DNA of 64,000 nt from CAWEEP01 sp963808125 (GTDB lineage: Bacteria; Chloroflexota; Dormibacteria; Aeolococcales; Aeolococcaceae), in NCBI GenBank assembly GCA_963808125.1, contig CAWEEP010000059.1, positions 62,001-126,000 on the forward strand, written 5' to 3'. The notes under the pieces are model-generated. The model saw only the letters and a list, made by a program, of their open reading frames with translations, ran no database searches and was not told the DNA's origin. Shown piece by piece: positions 1 through 9,845 of the stretch. Made by a program: the position numbers and the translations under genes. The number at the start of each line of letters is the position of its first letter. The first letter of the stretch is position 1.

Positions 1-762
1 GATCACGTGCCCGCCGGCGGCTTCGACCGCCGCGAGGACGTTCTGATGGGTCATCGGATCCCCCGAGATCGAGTGATGATGGGTCGATATCAGAGCGAAT
101 CGAATGTCACCGCGAGCGACGAGCGGTCGCAGCTGCTCGATGAGCGTTGTCTCCGCCCCCTGGATGTCGGCGAGGAGCAGGCTGACCCGCTCCATACCGC
201 CGAGTGCCATCAGAGCCCGGACATCGAACTGGGGGACGTCGTGCAGCTCGCCGTCGCTCTCCGCCAGGAACCTCATCGTCCCGCCCGGATGGGGACCGAC
301 GGCGCCGTGCACGAAGGTCGCCGTCTCGCGGTTGTAGCCGAAATTCCGGCGGCCGACCTCGAGGAACCGCTCGTCCGGCTCCAGGTCGACGACGATGCTC
401 GCGGGGAGCGCGTGCCGGAACCAGAGACTGTAGAAGGCCCACCAGCTGCCGAGCTCGATCATCGTGGGATGCTCGTCGGTGGCGAGCAGACGCTCCACCA
501 TGCGGGCGAAGACCAGTTCCTCCTGCGGCTCGTGATGGCCGCGAAGGCAGCGGATGATCTCCGTCGTCCAGCGGCCGCAGTACGCGTCCCTCTCGACCAC
601 GACGCCGTTGTGCATGACCTGAACGGCGACACCGTCCACTTCGCGGAAGCCACCGGCATCGGGGACCTTGGGCAGGTCGTCGCAGTCGTGACAGGAGACG
701 GTCAGCGCAATGCGCCTGGCGTGGTCGGGAAAGTCGCTCAGATGCGGGCTACGCCGCTCCAT
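1..762 (-). CDS. FkbM-like SAM-dependent methyltransferase, 3' end outside window
   Basis: The frame is open for 254 codons from an ATG at 762 to the window edge, so the C-terminus is missing. Visible features of a class I methyltransferase fold are a motif I-like segment (MIELGSWWAFYSLWF, about residue 107), an acidic strand end (VVDLEPDERFLEVG) and, further on, LLADIQGAET, which resembles the D-x-E-G-A-E segment of FkbM-family O-methyltransferases. That family methylates sugars and other small molecules, often in polysaccharide or secondary-metabolite loci, which fits the surface-sugar genes starting at 3.8 kb. The substrate cannot be told. Family call from motifs only. Confidence 0.72.
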   Translation of the reverse strand, partial: MERRSPHLSDFPDHARRIALTVSCHDCDDLPKVPDAGGFREVDGVAVQVMHNGVVVERDAYCGRWTTEIIRCLRGHHEPQEELVFARMVERLLATDEHPTMIELGSWWAFYSLWFRHALPASIVVDLEPDERFLEVGRRNFGYNRETATFVHGAVGPHPGGTMRFLAESDGELHDVPQFDVRALMALGGMERVSLLLADIQGAETTLIEQLRPLVARGDIRFALISTHHHSISGDPMTHQNVLAAVEAAGGHVI

Positions 763-906
763 CGCATCTCATCGTGAACGCCGGACGCCGGGTCATCCCT
801 GACCTTGCGGCAGTAGTCTCATCTCGCCATGAAGCCTACCAGCACGGCAGCGGACCCGGTGATCGAGACCCCATCCCAGGATGGGCCTCCCGGGAAGCAG
901 AAAAGG

Positions 907-1281
907 CTACACGAACGCCATCAACTCCTCGATCAGACCGGTCAGCCTGCTCTCGTCGACCGGCTTGGCGAGCACCCCTGCCGCGCCGAGCTGGTTGGCC
1001 CGGTCACGGGAGTGCGTGTCCCCCGGCTCGATCAGCACCACCACGCCGCCGGGGGGGCACTGCGGGGTGAACCGGATGGCCTGGAAATACTCCAGGCCGT
1101 CGGTGTCGAGACCCACGTCGATGACCAGGATGTCGGGGTTGAGCTGGGGCAGCTCGGCGCGGATCTCCCGGACCGCCCGGACCCAACGCACCGTGTGGCC
1201 GCGTGACTTGAGGTGGGCGATGAGGGGCCTGGCCACCGCGCCGTGCTCCTCGGCGATGAGGATGCGTGCGGCCCTGCTCAT
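907..1281 (-). CDS. Stand-alone response-regulator receiver protein
   Basis: A 124-residue CheY-like receiver domain with no output domain. The phosphoacceptor is probably Asp55 in DILVIDVG; the acidic pocket is Glu11-Glu12 instead of the usual Asp pair; the conserved Lys is Lys106 in VLAKPVD. The ATG at 1281 is chosen because a TACGAT -10 element ends 6 nt upstream, as expected for a leaderless message. No histidine kinase lies nearby, so its partner is unknown. It may act through protein contacts, as single-domain regulators do. Confidence 0.8.
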   Translation of the reverse strand: MSRAARILIAEEHGAVARPLIAHLKSRGHTVRWVRAVREIRAELPQLNPDILVIDVGLDTDGLEYFQAIRFTPQCPPGGVVVLIEPGDTHSRDRANQLGAAGVLAKPVDESRLTGLIEELMAFV

Positions 1282-1287
1282 GCCGGG

Positions 1288-1293
1288 ATCGTA
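1288..1293 (-). promoter_or_regulatory. -10 element TACGAT, leaderless start of receiver gene
   Basis: TACGAT on the minus strand with 6 nt to the ATG at 1281. The same spacing recurs at many genes in the window. No clear -35 was seen. Confidence 0.5.
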
Positions 1294-1336
1294 GCGGCCT
1301 CGCGGCGGCACCTGCCCGGCGACGGCGGAGGTCGGC

Positions 1337-1342
1337 TATCCT
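1337..1342 (+). promoter_or_regulatory. -10 element TATCCT before 1351 gene
   Basis: TATCCT followed by 8 nt and then the ATG at 1351, consistent with transcription starting at or just before the start codon. Confidence 0.42.
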
Positions 1343-1350
1343 GACCCTGG

Positions 1351-1983
1351 ATGGGACGGGTGCGGTCGATCCTCCAGGCCGCGAGGCTCCGCTCGGCGGG
1401 CGACGCCGAGCCTGCTGACCCCACGACGCCGACCGCTCACCGCGTCCTGGTCGACGCCAGCACCCGGACCTTCTGGTCGCGCGGCGCGACGGTCCCGGTG
1501 ACGCTGGTGGAGGCCGACGAGGTCCCGCCCCCCGGCAACGCACCAGGCCGGGTGAGGGCCATGGTCGCCGCCCACGAGCGCGGCACGGACGGCGCCGCGC
1601 GCCGAGGGACCGGGGATCCCGCGTTCAGCGAGACGCTGTTCGTGGAGCTGGTCCGTGGGGGGCAGTACGGGCGGGCCTTCGCTCTCCTGGCGCCCGGCTG
1701 CCAGCGCCGCTGGGGTACCGCCGAGCGCTTTGCCGCCGCGCACAGCGGCGATGCCCGGCGCCGCCTCCATGGCGTCACCGTGGTCGGAGTTCGCCGTCTC
1801 GAGGCGTGGTCCGACCCCGAGACGGGCGAACGCCATCGAGACGTCGCCGAACTCGATGTCGAATACAACTTCGACGCCGGGGCCCGGGCCGCTGTGCTCC
1901 GTCGGACGGTCCATCTCGTCGCCGTGGCGGGGACGTGGCGCTCCCTTTCCTACCCGGAGAGACCGGCCGGGGCCACCAGCTGA
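1351..1983 (+). CDS. Hypothetical protein, possibly NTF2-like C-terminal half
   Basis: A 210-residue soluble protein that I do not recognise. It has no signal peptide or membrane segment. Residues from about 95 onward (FSETLFVELVRGGQYGRAFA and a later TWRSLSYPER) have the helix-then-strand look of small NTF2/SnoaL-like folds, but this is weak. A -10 element sits 8 nt before the ATG. It is divergent from the receiver gene; the short spacer between them carries a -10 for each direction. The coding bias (GC in third position) supports a real gene. Confidence 0.6.
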   Translation: MGRVRSILQAARLRSAGDAEPADPTTPTAHRVLVDASTRTFWSRGATVPVTLVEADEVPPPGNAPGRVRAMVAAHERGTDGAARRGTGDPAFSETLFVELVRGGQYGRAFALLAPGCQRRWGTAERFAAAHSGDARRRLHGVTVVGVRRLEAWSDPETGERHRDVAELDVEYNFDAGARAAVLRRTVHLVAVAGTWRSLSYPERPAGATS

Positions 1984-2023
1984 TCGTCACCAGCTCAGAA
2001 CCTCCCGGACGGGCCGCGATATC

Positions 2024-2029
2024 TAGAAT
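2024..2029 (+). promoter_or_regulatory. -10 element TAGAAT, leaderless start
   Basis: TAGAAT followed by 6 nt and the ATG at 2036. This favours 2036 over the TTG directly before it at 2033. Confidence 0.5.
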
Positions 2030-2035
2030 GCGTTG

Positions 2036-2425
2036 ATGATCTCCGCCGCCGTCCTGCGCAGCCAGCCTGGTCCGCTGGCCCGGACACGCGCCGAACTCAT
2101 CCACATCGAGCGCCGTGCCGCCTTCCGGCGGGCGCGCCTCACCCGGGAGCGGATGTGGCTCAACGAGTCCGACACGCTGCTCGATCTCGTCGAGGAGTGC
2201 CGCCTGCGCCGGATCAGCCCGCTGCCCGTCGCACTGTGGTCCGCCGTAGTCCGCCTGGTGGGCACCGTCGAGCCGGCGCTGCGCGACGAGTTGGGGATCA
2301 ACCGCGACGCCGACCACGTGTGCGACGTCCTGTTCGCGGCCCAGGAGGTTCTCCAGGAGCGAGCCCACAGGGCGCGCCAGCCTCAGCTGGCCCCGATCAT
2401 CCAGCTGTTCCCGGGCGCGGGCTGA
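2036..2425 (+). CDS. Hypothetical small helical protein
   Basis: 129 residues, rich in Arg, Leu and Glu, and predicted by eye to be mainly alpha-helical. There is no signal, membrane segment or motif that I can place in a family. The start is set by the TAGAAT element 6 nt upstream. It ends 30 bp before the PfkB kinase gene on the same strand, so the two may share a transcript. Function unknown. Confidence 0.6.
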   Translation: MISAAVLRSQPGPLARTRAELIHIERRAAFRRARLTRERMWLNESDTLLDLVEECRLRRISPLPVALWSAVVRLVGTVEPALRDELGINRDADHVCDVLFAAQEVLQERAHRARQPQLAPIIQLFPGAG

Positions 2426-2455
2426 CCCGGGTCACTCCCACAGCACCTCCGCGCC

Positions 2456-3334
2456 ATGGCCTGGGAGATCTCGGTGGCGGGCACCGTCCACCTCGACGAC
2501 GTCGAGACGCCTCGCGGCCACCGGCCGCGCCAGCTGGGCGGTTCGGCCCTCTACTTCTCCCTCGCCGCGGCGCCCCAAGCACGCGTCCATTTCCACGCCA
2601 TCGCGGGACGCGACTGCGAGGAGGAGTTGCGCCGGACCCTTGCCGGACTTCCCGTCGACCTCTCCGGCCTGACCGTCAGTGAGACACCGACCTTCCGCTG
2701 GCACGCCGTCCATGACTTCGAGCGGTGGGAGGCAGAGACCATCGCCGAGGAGCCGGGCTGCGAACCCGAGTGGCGCCCGCGCCTGAGTAGGGAGGCCGCC
2801 GGTGCAGAGGTGCTCTTCCTCGGCAGTCTGGCGCCGGCCCTGCAGAGGGAGGTCCTGGCGCAATCATCGGCACGCCTGATCGGGATGGACAGCATGACCT
2901 GCTTCACCGGGCCGGAGCGCGCCGCCGTGCTGACCTTGGCCGGGGCCTGCGACGTCCTATTCTTCAACCGCGCCGAGCTGATGAGCCTCGTCCCCGGCGC
3001 CCGGGACTGGCGGGACGCGGCCCTGGGCCTGGCGGGCCGGGGGCGGCTCCGCGCCCTGGTGGTCAAGGCCGGGCCCCTCGGGGCGGCCCTCGTCACCACC
3101 GATGGGATCGTCCACCGGCCCGCCTCCCCGGTCGGCGACGTCGTCGATCCCACGGGCGCGGGAGACGGGGTCGCCGGAGGCTTCCTGGGGCACTGCGCGA
3201 GCGTCGGGCGCGACGACGACGAGACCTTTCTCGATGCGCTGGACGAGGGCCTCCGGCGTGCCGCCGCCGTCATCGGCACGTTCGGCACGACCGGGCTGCG
3301 CGCCCTCGCCACCGGCACCTCCGAGAGGTCGTGA
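2456..3334 (+). CDS. PfkB-family carbohydrate kinase
   Basis: A 292-residue ribokinase/PfkB-type sugar or nucleoside kinase. The C-terminal PfkB signature is clear at about residues 226-240 (VVDPTGAGDGVAGGFLG), in which the Asp of GAGD is the catalytic base. The N-terminal Gly-rich substrate segment is present as QLGGSALYFSLAAA (about 26-39), and LVVKAGPLGA is the usual strand before the nucleotide pocket. The family transfers phosphate from ATP to a sugar hydroxyl; the substrate is not deducible. It probably follows the 2036 gene in one transcript. Confidence 0.85.
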   Translation: MAWEISVAGTVHLDDVETPRGHRPRQLGGSALYFSLAAAPQARVHFHAIAGRDCEEELRRTLAGLPVDLSGLTVSETPTFRWHAVHDFERWEAETIAEEPGCEPEWRPRLSREAAGAEVLFLGSLAPALQREVLAQSSARLIGMDSMTCFTGPERAAVLTLAGACDVLFFNRAELMSLVPGARDWRDAALGLAGRGRLRALVVKAGPLGAALVTTDGIVHRPASPVGDVVDPTGAGDGVAGGFLGHCASVGRDDDETFLDALDEGLRRAAAVIGTFGTTGLRALATGTSERS

Positions 3335-3377
3335 GCGGCACGACCGCCTCAGATCACGATGTCGAAAGGCAGGCGGG

Positions 3378-3383
3378 TAAAGT
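3378..3383 (+). promoter_or_regulatory. -10 element TAAAGT, leaderless start
   Basis: TAAAGT, then 6 nt, then the ATG at 3390. No Shine-Dalgarno is present. Confidence 0.48.
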
Positions 3384-3389
3384 GGGGAC

Positions 3390-3728
3390 ATGATGCGTTA
3401 TGGATTCGGTCGCGGCATCGGTTTCGGCTTCCCCCTCTGGGGAGCCATTGTCGGGTTCGTTCTCCTCTTCCTCCTCGTCGCTGCCATCGCCTGGCTCATC
3501 GTGGTCCTCGCCCGTCCTAGGCGCTTCGGACCCATGGACCCGTTCGCGTACCGGCACCCGCACCACAACCCGGCGCTCCACGAGTTGGATCTCGCCTACG
3601 CGAGGGGCCAGGTCAGCCGCGAGGAGTACCTCCGGCGCAGGGCCGACCTCAGCTGGTCGGGTTACCCGGGCGGCCCCCCGGCTGGCTCCCCGCAGGAACC
3701 GGGCGAGAGTTCCACGCCTCCGCAGTAG
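3390..3728 (+). CDS. Single-span membrane protein with SHOCT domain
   Basis: 112 residues: a Gly/Phe-rich start, one strong transmembrane segment at about residues 17-41 (AIVGFVLLFLLVAAIAWLIV), a His-rich linker, and a C-terminal SHOCT-like helix pair (LHELDLAYARGQVSREEYLR). SHOCT domains are short oligomerisation modules usually found at the C-terminus of small bacterial membrane proteins; their role is poorly known. The gene is convergent with the methyltransferase at 3783. Confidence 0.78.
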   Translation: MMRYGFGRGIGFGFPLWGAIVGFVLLFLLVAAIAWLIVVLARPRRFGPMDPFAYRHPHHNPALHELDLAYARGQVSREEYLRRRADLSWSGYPGGPPAGSPQEPGESSTPPQ

Positions 3729-3782
3729 CGAAGGGCGGCGCCGCTTCCAGGCGGCTCTGACGCGTCGTCGCGATCCCGTCGC

Positions 3783-4643
3783 TCACGCTTTCCGGGCCGC
3801 GACGATGGTCATTTCGCCAAATCTGAGGGGTAGACGCACATGTGCCGGTCTGAGCGCGAGCAGCCCCCGACTTGCCCGCGTCAGGGCCCGCATCGGGCCC
3901 GGTCCGAACGTCGCCGCCTGCCCGAACAGATAGGCAAAGGTCACGTATTTGGTGGTGGGGACGACCTTGAGGATCTTCATCCCGGCCGAGTCCAGGGCGA
4001 TTCGCATACCACGCAGGGAGAACAGGACCAGATGCTCCTCCCGATACTGTGGCCACAGGCGTCCTGTCATGCGATGAACGGCTGATCCCGCCCGCGGGGT
4101 GGAGATCAACAGCCGACCCTGCGGCGCGAGAACGGCGGCCGCGGCACCGAGCGTCTCGCCCGGCGATCGCACATGCTCGATGAAGTCGAACATAGTCACG
4201 ATGTCCCAGCCGCCCTTGACGGTTACGGGATCGAGCTCCCCGCAGAGAAAGTCGGCGTCGGGGACTCGCTTCCTCGCCACATCGATGGCCGCGGCATTCA
4301 GATCAACTCCGGTGACCTTCAGTCCGGCTGAGACAGCCGCCTCAGCGAGTTCGCCCTGGGCACAGCCGACATCGAGAAGGCGCGCGCCGGCGACCGGCTT
4401 GAGGAACGCCAAGGCTCGCAAGAACGTTCTGGCCTTCATGGCGCGAACGACCGGAGCCCTTTCCCATTGCCATGGCTCGTAGTAGCTGGGACCGTAGATC
4501 GCCGACAAGCGCGCGTCGTCCGGCTGAGGGGAGAGGAACTCCGAGTCGCAGTCCATGCACCGGACCAGGCGCGTATACCCATACACGGCACGCCCGGCGG
4601 CCACCCCTATCTCGACGCCGCAGGCGGGACAGCTTTCAGCCAT
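3783..4643 (-). CDS. Zinc-ribbon class I SAM methyltransferase
   Basis: 286 residues. The N-terminus carries a zinc ribbon (CPACG at 5-9 and CMDCDSE near 29-35), followed by a methyltransferase domain with motif I LLDVGCAQGELAEAA (about 89-103), an acidic motif II end (VTGVDLNAAAI) and a post-motif FDFIEHVRSPGETL typical of Methyltransf_11/12 proteins. The start is supported by GGAGGTGA about 9 nt upstream. Such proteins are common in polysaccharide clusters and modify sugars. A second protein of the same layout lies at 14344. It is divergent from the membrane protein at 4749. Confidence 0.83.
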   Translation of the reverse strand: MAESCPACGVEIGVAAGRAVYGYTRLVRCMDCDSEFLSPQPDDARLSAIYGPSYYEPWQWERAPVVRAMKARTFLRALAFLKPVAGARLLDVGCAQGELAEAAVSAGLKVTGVDLNAAAIDVARKRVPDADFLCGELDPVTVKGGWDIVTMFDFIEHVRSPGETLGAAAAVLAPQGRLLISTPRAGSAVHRMTGRLWPQYREEHLVLFSLRGMRIALDSAGMKILKVVPTTKYVTFAYLFGQAATFGPGPMRALTRASRGLLALRPAHVRLPLRFGEMTIVAARKA

Positions 4644-4748
4644 GTTCGAGCGTCACCTCCGCCACTCGGACCGGATGCGCCACTCGCTCCGGCGTGTCGA
4701 CGGCCCGTATCCTACGGCTTCCCGCCTGGGCTCAGGCGGCGTCCGCGC

Positions 4749-7700
4749 ATGGTATCGTACGCGCGGTTTTCGGGAGTAACGGCCCGTTCGCCGCGCTCAT
4801 GGAGGACCCTCGACACCTTGGGTGGCCCTGAACTGGGAGACGCCGCGGCGGTTGGCGGCGCGCCCCCGCGTCACGAGGCCGTCGATCCGCGGGCGCCAGC
4901 GCCGCCCGAGGCGTCCACTTCCGCGCTGAGAGCCGCCCGTGTGGCTGTTGTCGGCGCCGCAGCGCTGAGCTGGGTGGTGTGGGGGCGGGTGGGCACCCAG
5001 CTCTCGGTGAGGACGGACATCGTCGGCGGCACCACGTTCTACGACTTCGACATCTACCAGTACCTGGACTATCTCTACATCGTCCTGCTCCTGCTCCCTG
5101 CTCTGGCCGCCGCCCTGTTCCTGGCACTGAGCCGCTGGGGGCCTCTGGCCTCCCGGCGATCACGACCGTCGTGGCCCCCACTGCTTTCACGCCGCGAGGG
5201 AGCGTCTCCCGACCGCCGGGCGGCTCCGGAACCGGCGGCAACGGCATCGATCGAGGCGGCGGGCGGAGACGTCCCCAATCGGCGGCGGCTGTCGCCCCTG
5301 GAAATGGCCGGTGTCGCAGCCCGCCTGCTCCTGCCGGCCCTGGTGATCGCGGCGGAGATCGAGGTTGGTGTCTCGACGCGAGGCCAGATTCTCACCTTCG
5401 GCAAGATGGGTGTCGGCGTGGTGATCATCTATATCGTTCTCGTACTCACCGTGGCCCTGCTCTGCGAGAAGTGGGGACATGCTGGGGTCGCCGCCCTTTC
5501 CGCCGCCAACGCGGTCATCGCCACTGCGGTCGTCCCCTTGCTGCTTCTCGTCTCGGCATCAACATCGGTGTTCGTCGCCTCCGACCACGACGTCGTCCGT
5601 TACCCGTGGCTCCCCATTTGGGTGGCGGTGCCTGTCGCCGCCGCCATCGTGGTGGGGGTTGGCCTAGGGCTGGCCCGCGGCGGTTGGAAGGCAGCCCACA
5701 GTATCGAGCGCTGGGTGCTCATCGCCGCGGTGATGCCGGTGGCGCTGTTCCTCGCGACCGCCATGCTTCAGGGCGCTCAGGGCGCGATCAACGCCTTCGA
5801 CGACTCGCAATCGATGGTGGGCGCACAACTCGTCTTCGGCCACGGTCTCCTCCCTTGGAAGAGCGTGTTCCTGCTGCACGGCTTCCTCGCCGACGGGTTC
5901 GACGGAGCGCTCGGCATCTGGGCCTTCGGCGCCACGCGGTGGGCATCGAATTCCGGTCTCTCGTTCTTCGTCACACCGGTGACGGTGATCTGCCTCTGCG
6001 GGTTCATCGCCTACTTCTGCCGCAGGAACTGGGCACTCGTGGTGGGCGGAGCCCTTGTCCTCCTCCTCGGCCTGCTCTCGAATCCGTACTCGCCCCGTTA
6101 CGTGCTCGTCCCGGTGGTGCTGATCCTCTTCGACATGGTGCTGCGCCGGCCCAGTTGGCGCCGCTGCTGGCTGTTCATGAGTGCAGTCGTGTTCACCGCG
6201 ATCGTCACGCCAGAGGCGACCATCCTCGTCGTCGGGGTGCTCGTCACTCTTGCCGGCGCGGAGCTGGTTCACCACCGCTGGGGCACGCCGGTCCTCGACG
6301 GCTTTCCCGCCACGGTGCGTTCCATCGTCGCCGGCTCGGTCCTGACGGCGCTGTGGGTCGCCTTTCTTCTCGCCAACGGCGCCCTCTCAGGCTTCGTCAA
6401 CTACTACACGAGCACCGTGGCAGGGCATGAACTGTGGGGAGCCCTGTCGATTGCCTGGCCGCTGAACGGAGACCTCAATTCGACGGTCTGGTTCGCACTG
6501 CCCATCGCCCTTTTCCTGCTCACCGTCGCAAAGGTGGTGCGGAAGCTCCACCGCCGTTCGCCGTGGCGAAGTGCGGAGTGGACACTGGTCGCGTCGTCCA
6601 CCTTCGTCCCGCTCTTCTACCAGGTCATCATCGACCGCTTCGACCCACCACACATCGACGAGGTCGCCGCTGCGCTCATCCCCTTCGTGTTCCTCTGGGG
6701 AATCGAGGGCGTGGCGGCGGCCGATCGCCTCCTCGCCCGGCTCGGCACCCGGGCGTCCGGCTGGATCTCGCGGCATGGCGCACGACGGCGCGATACCCGT
6801 GCCTGGAGTGGATTCGGCGGGCAGTGGAGGGCCGCCACCCCTGCGGCGCTGGCGGTGATCGTCGGGGTCGTCCTCTGGTCCCCCAACCGCTGGCCTATCT
6901 CAAGACCATCCCCGGCCACTTCCACCCCACGGTCCCCGTCGAGGCTCCGACGGCGCTGCCTCTGGGCTACACCCTCCCAGGGTCGATCGACACGACACAG
7001 CTCGAGGATCTCTCGACCGTGCTCGACCTCTACGCCGGTCCCTCCGGCCCAGTCGTTGACTTCGCCGAGGAGATGGGCGTGACGTACTATCTCCTCGGTC
7101 GGGTTCCCGGAGCACCCTTCGTGGTCATCAGTTCGGCCCAGACTGCCGCCGCCCAGCAGGAGGATATAGCCGCCCTGCGCCAGAGTCGCCCGCCGGTCGC
7201 GATCTTCAATGACGCGACGTTTGGACTTACCGACTACGACGGCATCTGGAGTATGGAGCGGGACTACCTCGTGAGCCAGTATCTCCTCGACAACTACCGT
7301 CCCATCCTTGACGTGGAGGGCCAGATCGTCATGCTGCGGGACGACCTGGTGAACACGGCACCGCCGCCCCCGACCCTCCAGATCGCGCCGGTCACCACGG
7401 GGCTGTACTTCGCCGGTGAGCCCTCATGCGCCTGGGGCGACGTGCCCGACTTTTTCGATCCCCCAACGGCGACCGAGATCAGCGATGGGGTGGCGGTGCC
7501 GACGGCTGCCGATGTCCCCCCCGCCACGATGGCGGCGTCCACGTCGCTGCTGAGCCTCACCGTGCCCGGGGCGCTGACCTCGTATCAATGGCTCGAGTTC
7601 TCCGCCCCTCCGGTTTCGGCCGGGCGACCATCCAAGTCACGGATCAGACGCTGGGGGCCAAGGCATCCCACGTCATCAGTTTCACGACACTGCCGCGCGT

Positions 7701-7821
7701 GGGTTCGACCGTCTTCCTGAGAGTCTGCAGCTGCATCCAGTGGCACGGGTACGCCGCCGGCTCGCTTCATCTCCTCTTGCAGGGGGCGCCCACCGACATG
7801 ACCGTGCGGGCGCTGCCATGA
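4749..7821 (+). CDS. Large polytopic membrane protein (glycosyltransferase-like), two frame breaks
   Basis: Composite of three frames giving about 1,020 residues. The first part has many hydrophobic spans, roughly 12 or more, starting near codon 62 and including VVIIYIVLVLTVALL and ALVVGGALVLLLGLL. The frame changes near 6881-6890, beside a CCCCC run, and again near 7608; across both breaks the protein continues sensibly (LAYLKTIPGHFHP, then SGFGRATIQVTDQ). The last ~280 residues are soluble and probably extracytoplasmic. The shape recalls GT-C-type surface glycosyltransferases, but no catalytic motif was identified. The ATG at 4749 is the most likely of several starts. The end overlaps the next gene by ATGA. 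Confidence 0.6.
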
Positions 7822-8834
7822 CCGCGGCATCCGCTCTCCAGCTCCCCACCGTCCGACGGGCATGTATCACCGGAGGTGCGGGGTTCATCGGCAGCAACCT
7901 GGCGGACGCGTTGCACGCGCGTGGCGCCGAGATCGTGGTCGTCGACAACTTCCGGACAGGACGACCCGACTTCCTGGCGTCGCTCGTAGGCTCGCCACGG
8001 TTCACGCTCATCGAAGGGGATGTGCTCGACCCCAAGGTCATGGCCCGGAGCCTTGAGGGGTGCGACTGGGTCTTTCATCTCCAAGCCAATGCCGACGTGC
8101 GCGACGGGCTCACGCATCCCACCGTGGATCTCCGACTCAACACCATCGCCACCTCGCATGTCCTCGAGGCGGCGCGCGTCGCCGGCGTGACGCGCGTCGT
8201 CTTCTCATCGACGGGCTCCGTGTATGGCGAGCCGCTCCTCGTGCCGACACCGGAGGACGCTCCTTTCCCCCTCCAAACCTCTCTGTACGGCGCCTCCAAG
8301 CTCGCCGGAGAGGGGTTGGTGGCCGCGTACTGCGAGGGATTCGGTTTCACCGGGGTGATCCTGCGTTTCGTCTCAATTCTTGGCGAGCGGTACACTCACG
8401 GCCATGTTCGCGACTTCCACCGCGCGCTGAGGCGAGACCCGTCGCGGCTGCGCGTGCTCGGCGACGGTTTGCAGCGGAAATCCTACCTCTATGTGCAGGA
8501 CTGCGTCTCGGCCATGCTCCTGGCCGTGGAGCGTCACGCCCGTATCGCTGGCGCCCACGTGTACAACCTGGGGCTGCGGGAGACAGTGACAGTCGACGAG
8601 TTGGTCGGCATCATCACCGAATGGCTCGGCGTGACCCCGGCCATCGAGCACACCGGCGGACCCCGCGGATGGATAGGCGACAGCCCGCTGATCGATCTCG
8701 ACACTACCAAGATCCGCTCTCTCGGCTGGGAGCCGACGCTGACGATCCGAGAAGCGATCACCCGGACACTCGATTGGCTCGACCAGACGGATCGGGCGGC
8801 GAAGCCCGCGGCGAGGCGGCGCGCGAATGTGTAG
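7818..8834 (+). CDS. NAD-dependent nucleotide-sugar epimerase/dehydratase
   Basis: A 338-residue extended short-chain dehydrogenase. The Rossmann motif is GGAGFIGSN at 19-27, the catalytic Ser/Thr region is VFSSTGSVYGE, and the Tyr-Lys pair is in LYGASK. This is the UDP-glucose 4-epimerase-like group, which converts or dehydrates NDP-sugars using bound NAD. The start codon overlaps the upstream stop, which shows an operon with the membrane protein and the sugar kinase. The exact sugar is unknown. Confidence 0.85.
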   Translation: MTAASALQLPTVRRACITGGAGFIGSNLADALHARGAEIVVVDNFRTGRPDFLASLVGSPRFTLIEGDVLDPKVMARSLEGCDWVFHLQANADVRDGLTHPTVDLRLNTIATSHVLEAARVAGVTRVVFSSTGSVYGEPLLVPTPEDAPFPLQTSLYGASKLAGEGLVAAYCEGFGFTGVILRFVSILGERYTHGHVRDFHRALRRDPSRLRVLGDGLQRKSYLYVQDCVSAMLLAVERHARIAGAHVYNLGLRETVTVDELVGIITEWLGVTPAIEHTGGPRGWIGDSPLIDLDTTKIRSLGWEPTLTIREAITRTLDWLDQTDRAAKPAARRRANV

Positions 8835-8858
8835 GTTCTCGGTCGGAGCGCGCGCGCC

Positions 8859-9845
8859 GTGGGCGTGATCTTCGCCAGAGCGCCGCTCAGGATCTCACTA
8901 GGCGGCGGCGGCACCGACCTGCCGTCGTATTACCGCGACCACGAAGGCTTTCTCATCGCCGGGGCGATCGACAAGTACGTCTACCTGCTCGTGCACACGG
9001 TCTTCCAGCGCCGCTATCGGATGAAGTACTCGCTGCTCGAGGAGGTGGACGATGTCCGTGAGATTCGCCACCCCATCCTGCGCGAGACCCTGAGCCGGCA
9101 TTGGCACGGCAATCCGTTGGAGATCGCCTCGGTGGCCGATGTGCCGGCGGGCACAGGAATGGGCTCCTCGGGCGCCTTTACCGTGTGCCTTCTCAAGGCC
9201 CTGGCGCAGGCACGGTCGACGTCCATCACGCCTTTGGCCCTGGCCGAGGCAGCCGCGGACATCGAGATGAACGTCCTCAGAGAGCCCGTCGGCAAGCAGG
9301 ACCCGGATGTCGCCGCCTTCGGCGGCATCTGCGCCTACACCTTCCATCGCGACGGCAGCGTGGACGTCGAGCCGCTCGAGCTGTCCGAGCGCACCCTGCG
9401 CCGGCTGCGCGACCAACTGCTCCTCTTCTACACGGGCGAGACGCGGTCGGCGGCCGCCATCCTCTCCGACCAGGATCGCCGCTCGCTCGCCCGAGACCAG
9501 TCGATGGTTGACAACCTTCATCACATCAAGCAGATCGGCCTGGAGAGCCGCGAGCTCCTGGTGAGCGGCGACCTGGAGGGGTACGCCGCCCTGATGCACA
9601 CCCACTGGGAGTACAAGCGACAGCGAACGACCGGGATCAGCAGCGAGCGGATCGATCAGTTGTACGCATTGGCACGCGAGAGTGGCGCGCTGGGGGGAAA
9701 GCTCGTCGGCGCGGGCGGTGGTGGATTCCTTCTTGTCTTCACCCCGCAGCCGGAGAGCACCCGCGAGGCGATGACGTCGGCCGGCGCAATCGAGCTCCCC
9801 TTCACATTCGAGTTCTCCGGCGCGACGGCGAGCGAGTTCCGATGA
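8859..9845 (+). CDS. GHMP kinase, HddA-like (heptose 7-phosphate kinase type)
   Basis: 328 residues. The N-terminus ARAPLRISLGGGGTDL is characteristic of the D-glycero-alpha-D-manno-heptose 7-phosphate kinase group. The GHMP ATP loop is PAGTGMGSSGAFTV (about 95-108), and the C-terminal motif 3 is KLVGAGGGGFLLVF. A GTG start at 8859 fits the family N-terminus. By homology it phosphorylates C1 of a sugar phosphate on the way to a nucleotide-activated sugar; the matching nucleotidyltransferase is not in this window. It overlaps the next gene by ATGA. Confidence 0.83.
   Translation: MGVIFARAPLRISLGGGGTDLPSYYRDHEGFLIAGAIDKYVYLLVHTVFQRRYRMKYSLLEEVDDVREIRHPILRETLSRHWHGNPLEIASVADVPAGTGMGSSGAFTVCLLKALAQARSTSITPLALAEAAADIEMNVLREPVGKQDPDVAAFGGICAYTFHRDGSVDVEPLELSERTLRRLRDQLLLFYTGETRSAAAILSDQDRRSLARDQSMVDNLHHIKQIGLESRELLVSGDLEGYAALMHTHWEYKRQRTTGISSERIDQLYALARESGALGGKLVGAGGGGFLLVFTPQPESTREAMTSAGAIELPFTFEFSGATASEFR

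Noticed and set aside
829..1206. Plus-strand frame beginning MKPTSTAAD with a TAGTCT 9 nt upstream
   Set aside because: Most of it is antisense to the receiver gene and has no family resemblance; the -10 spacing is outside the 6-8 nt pattern.
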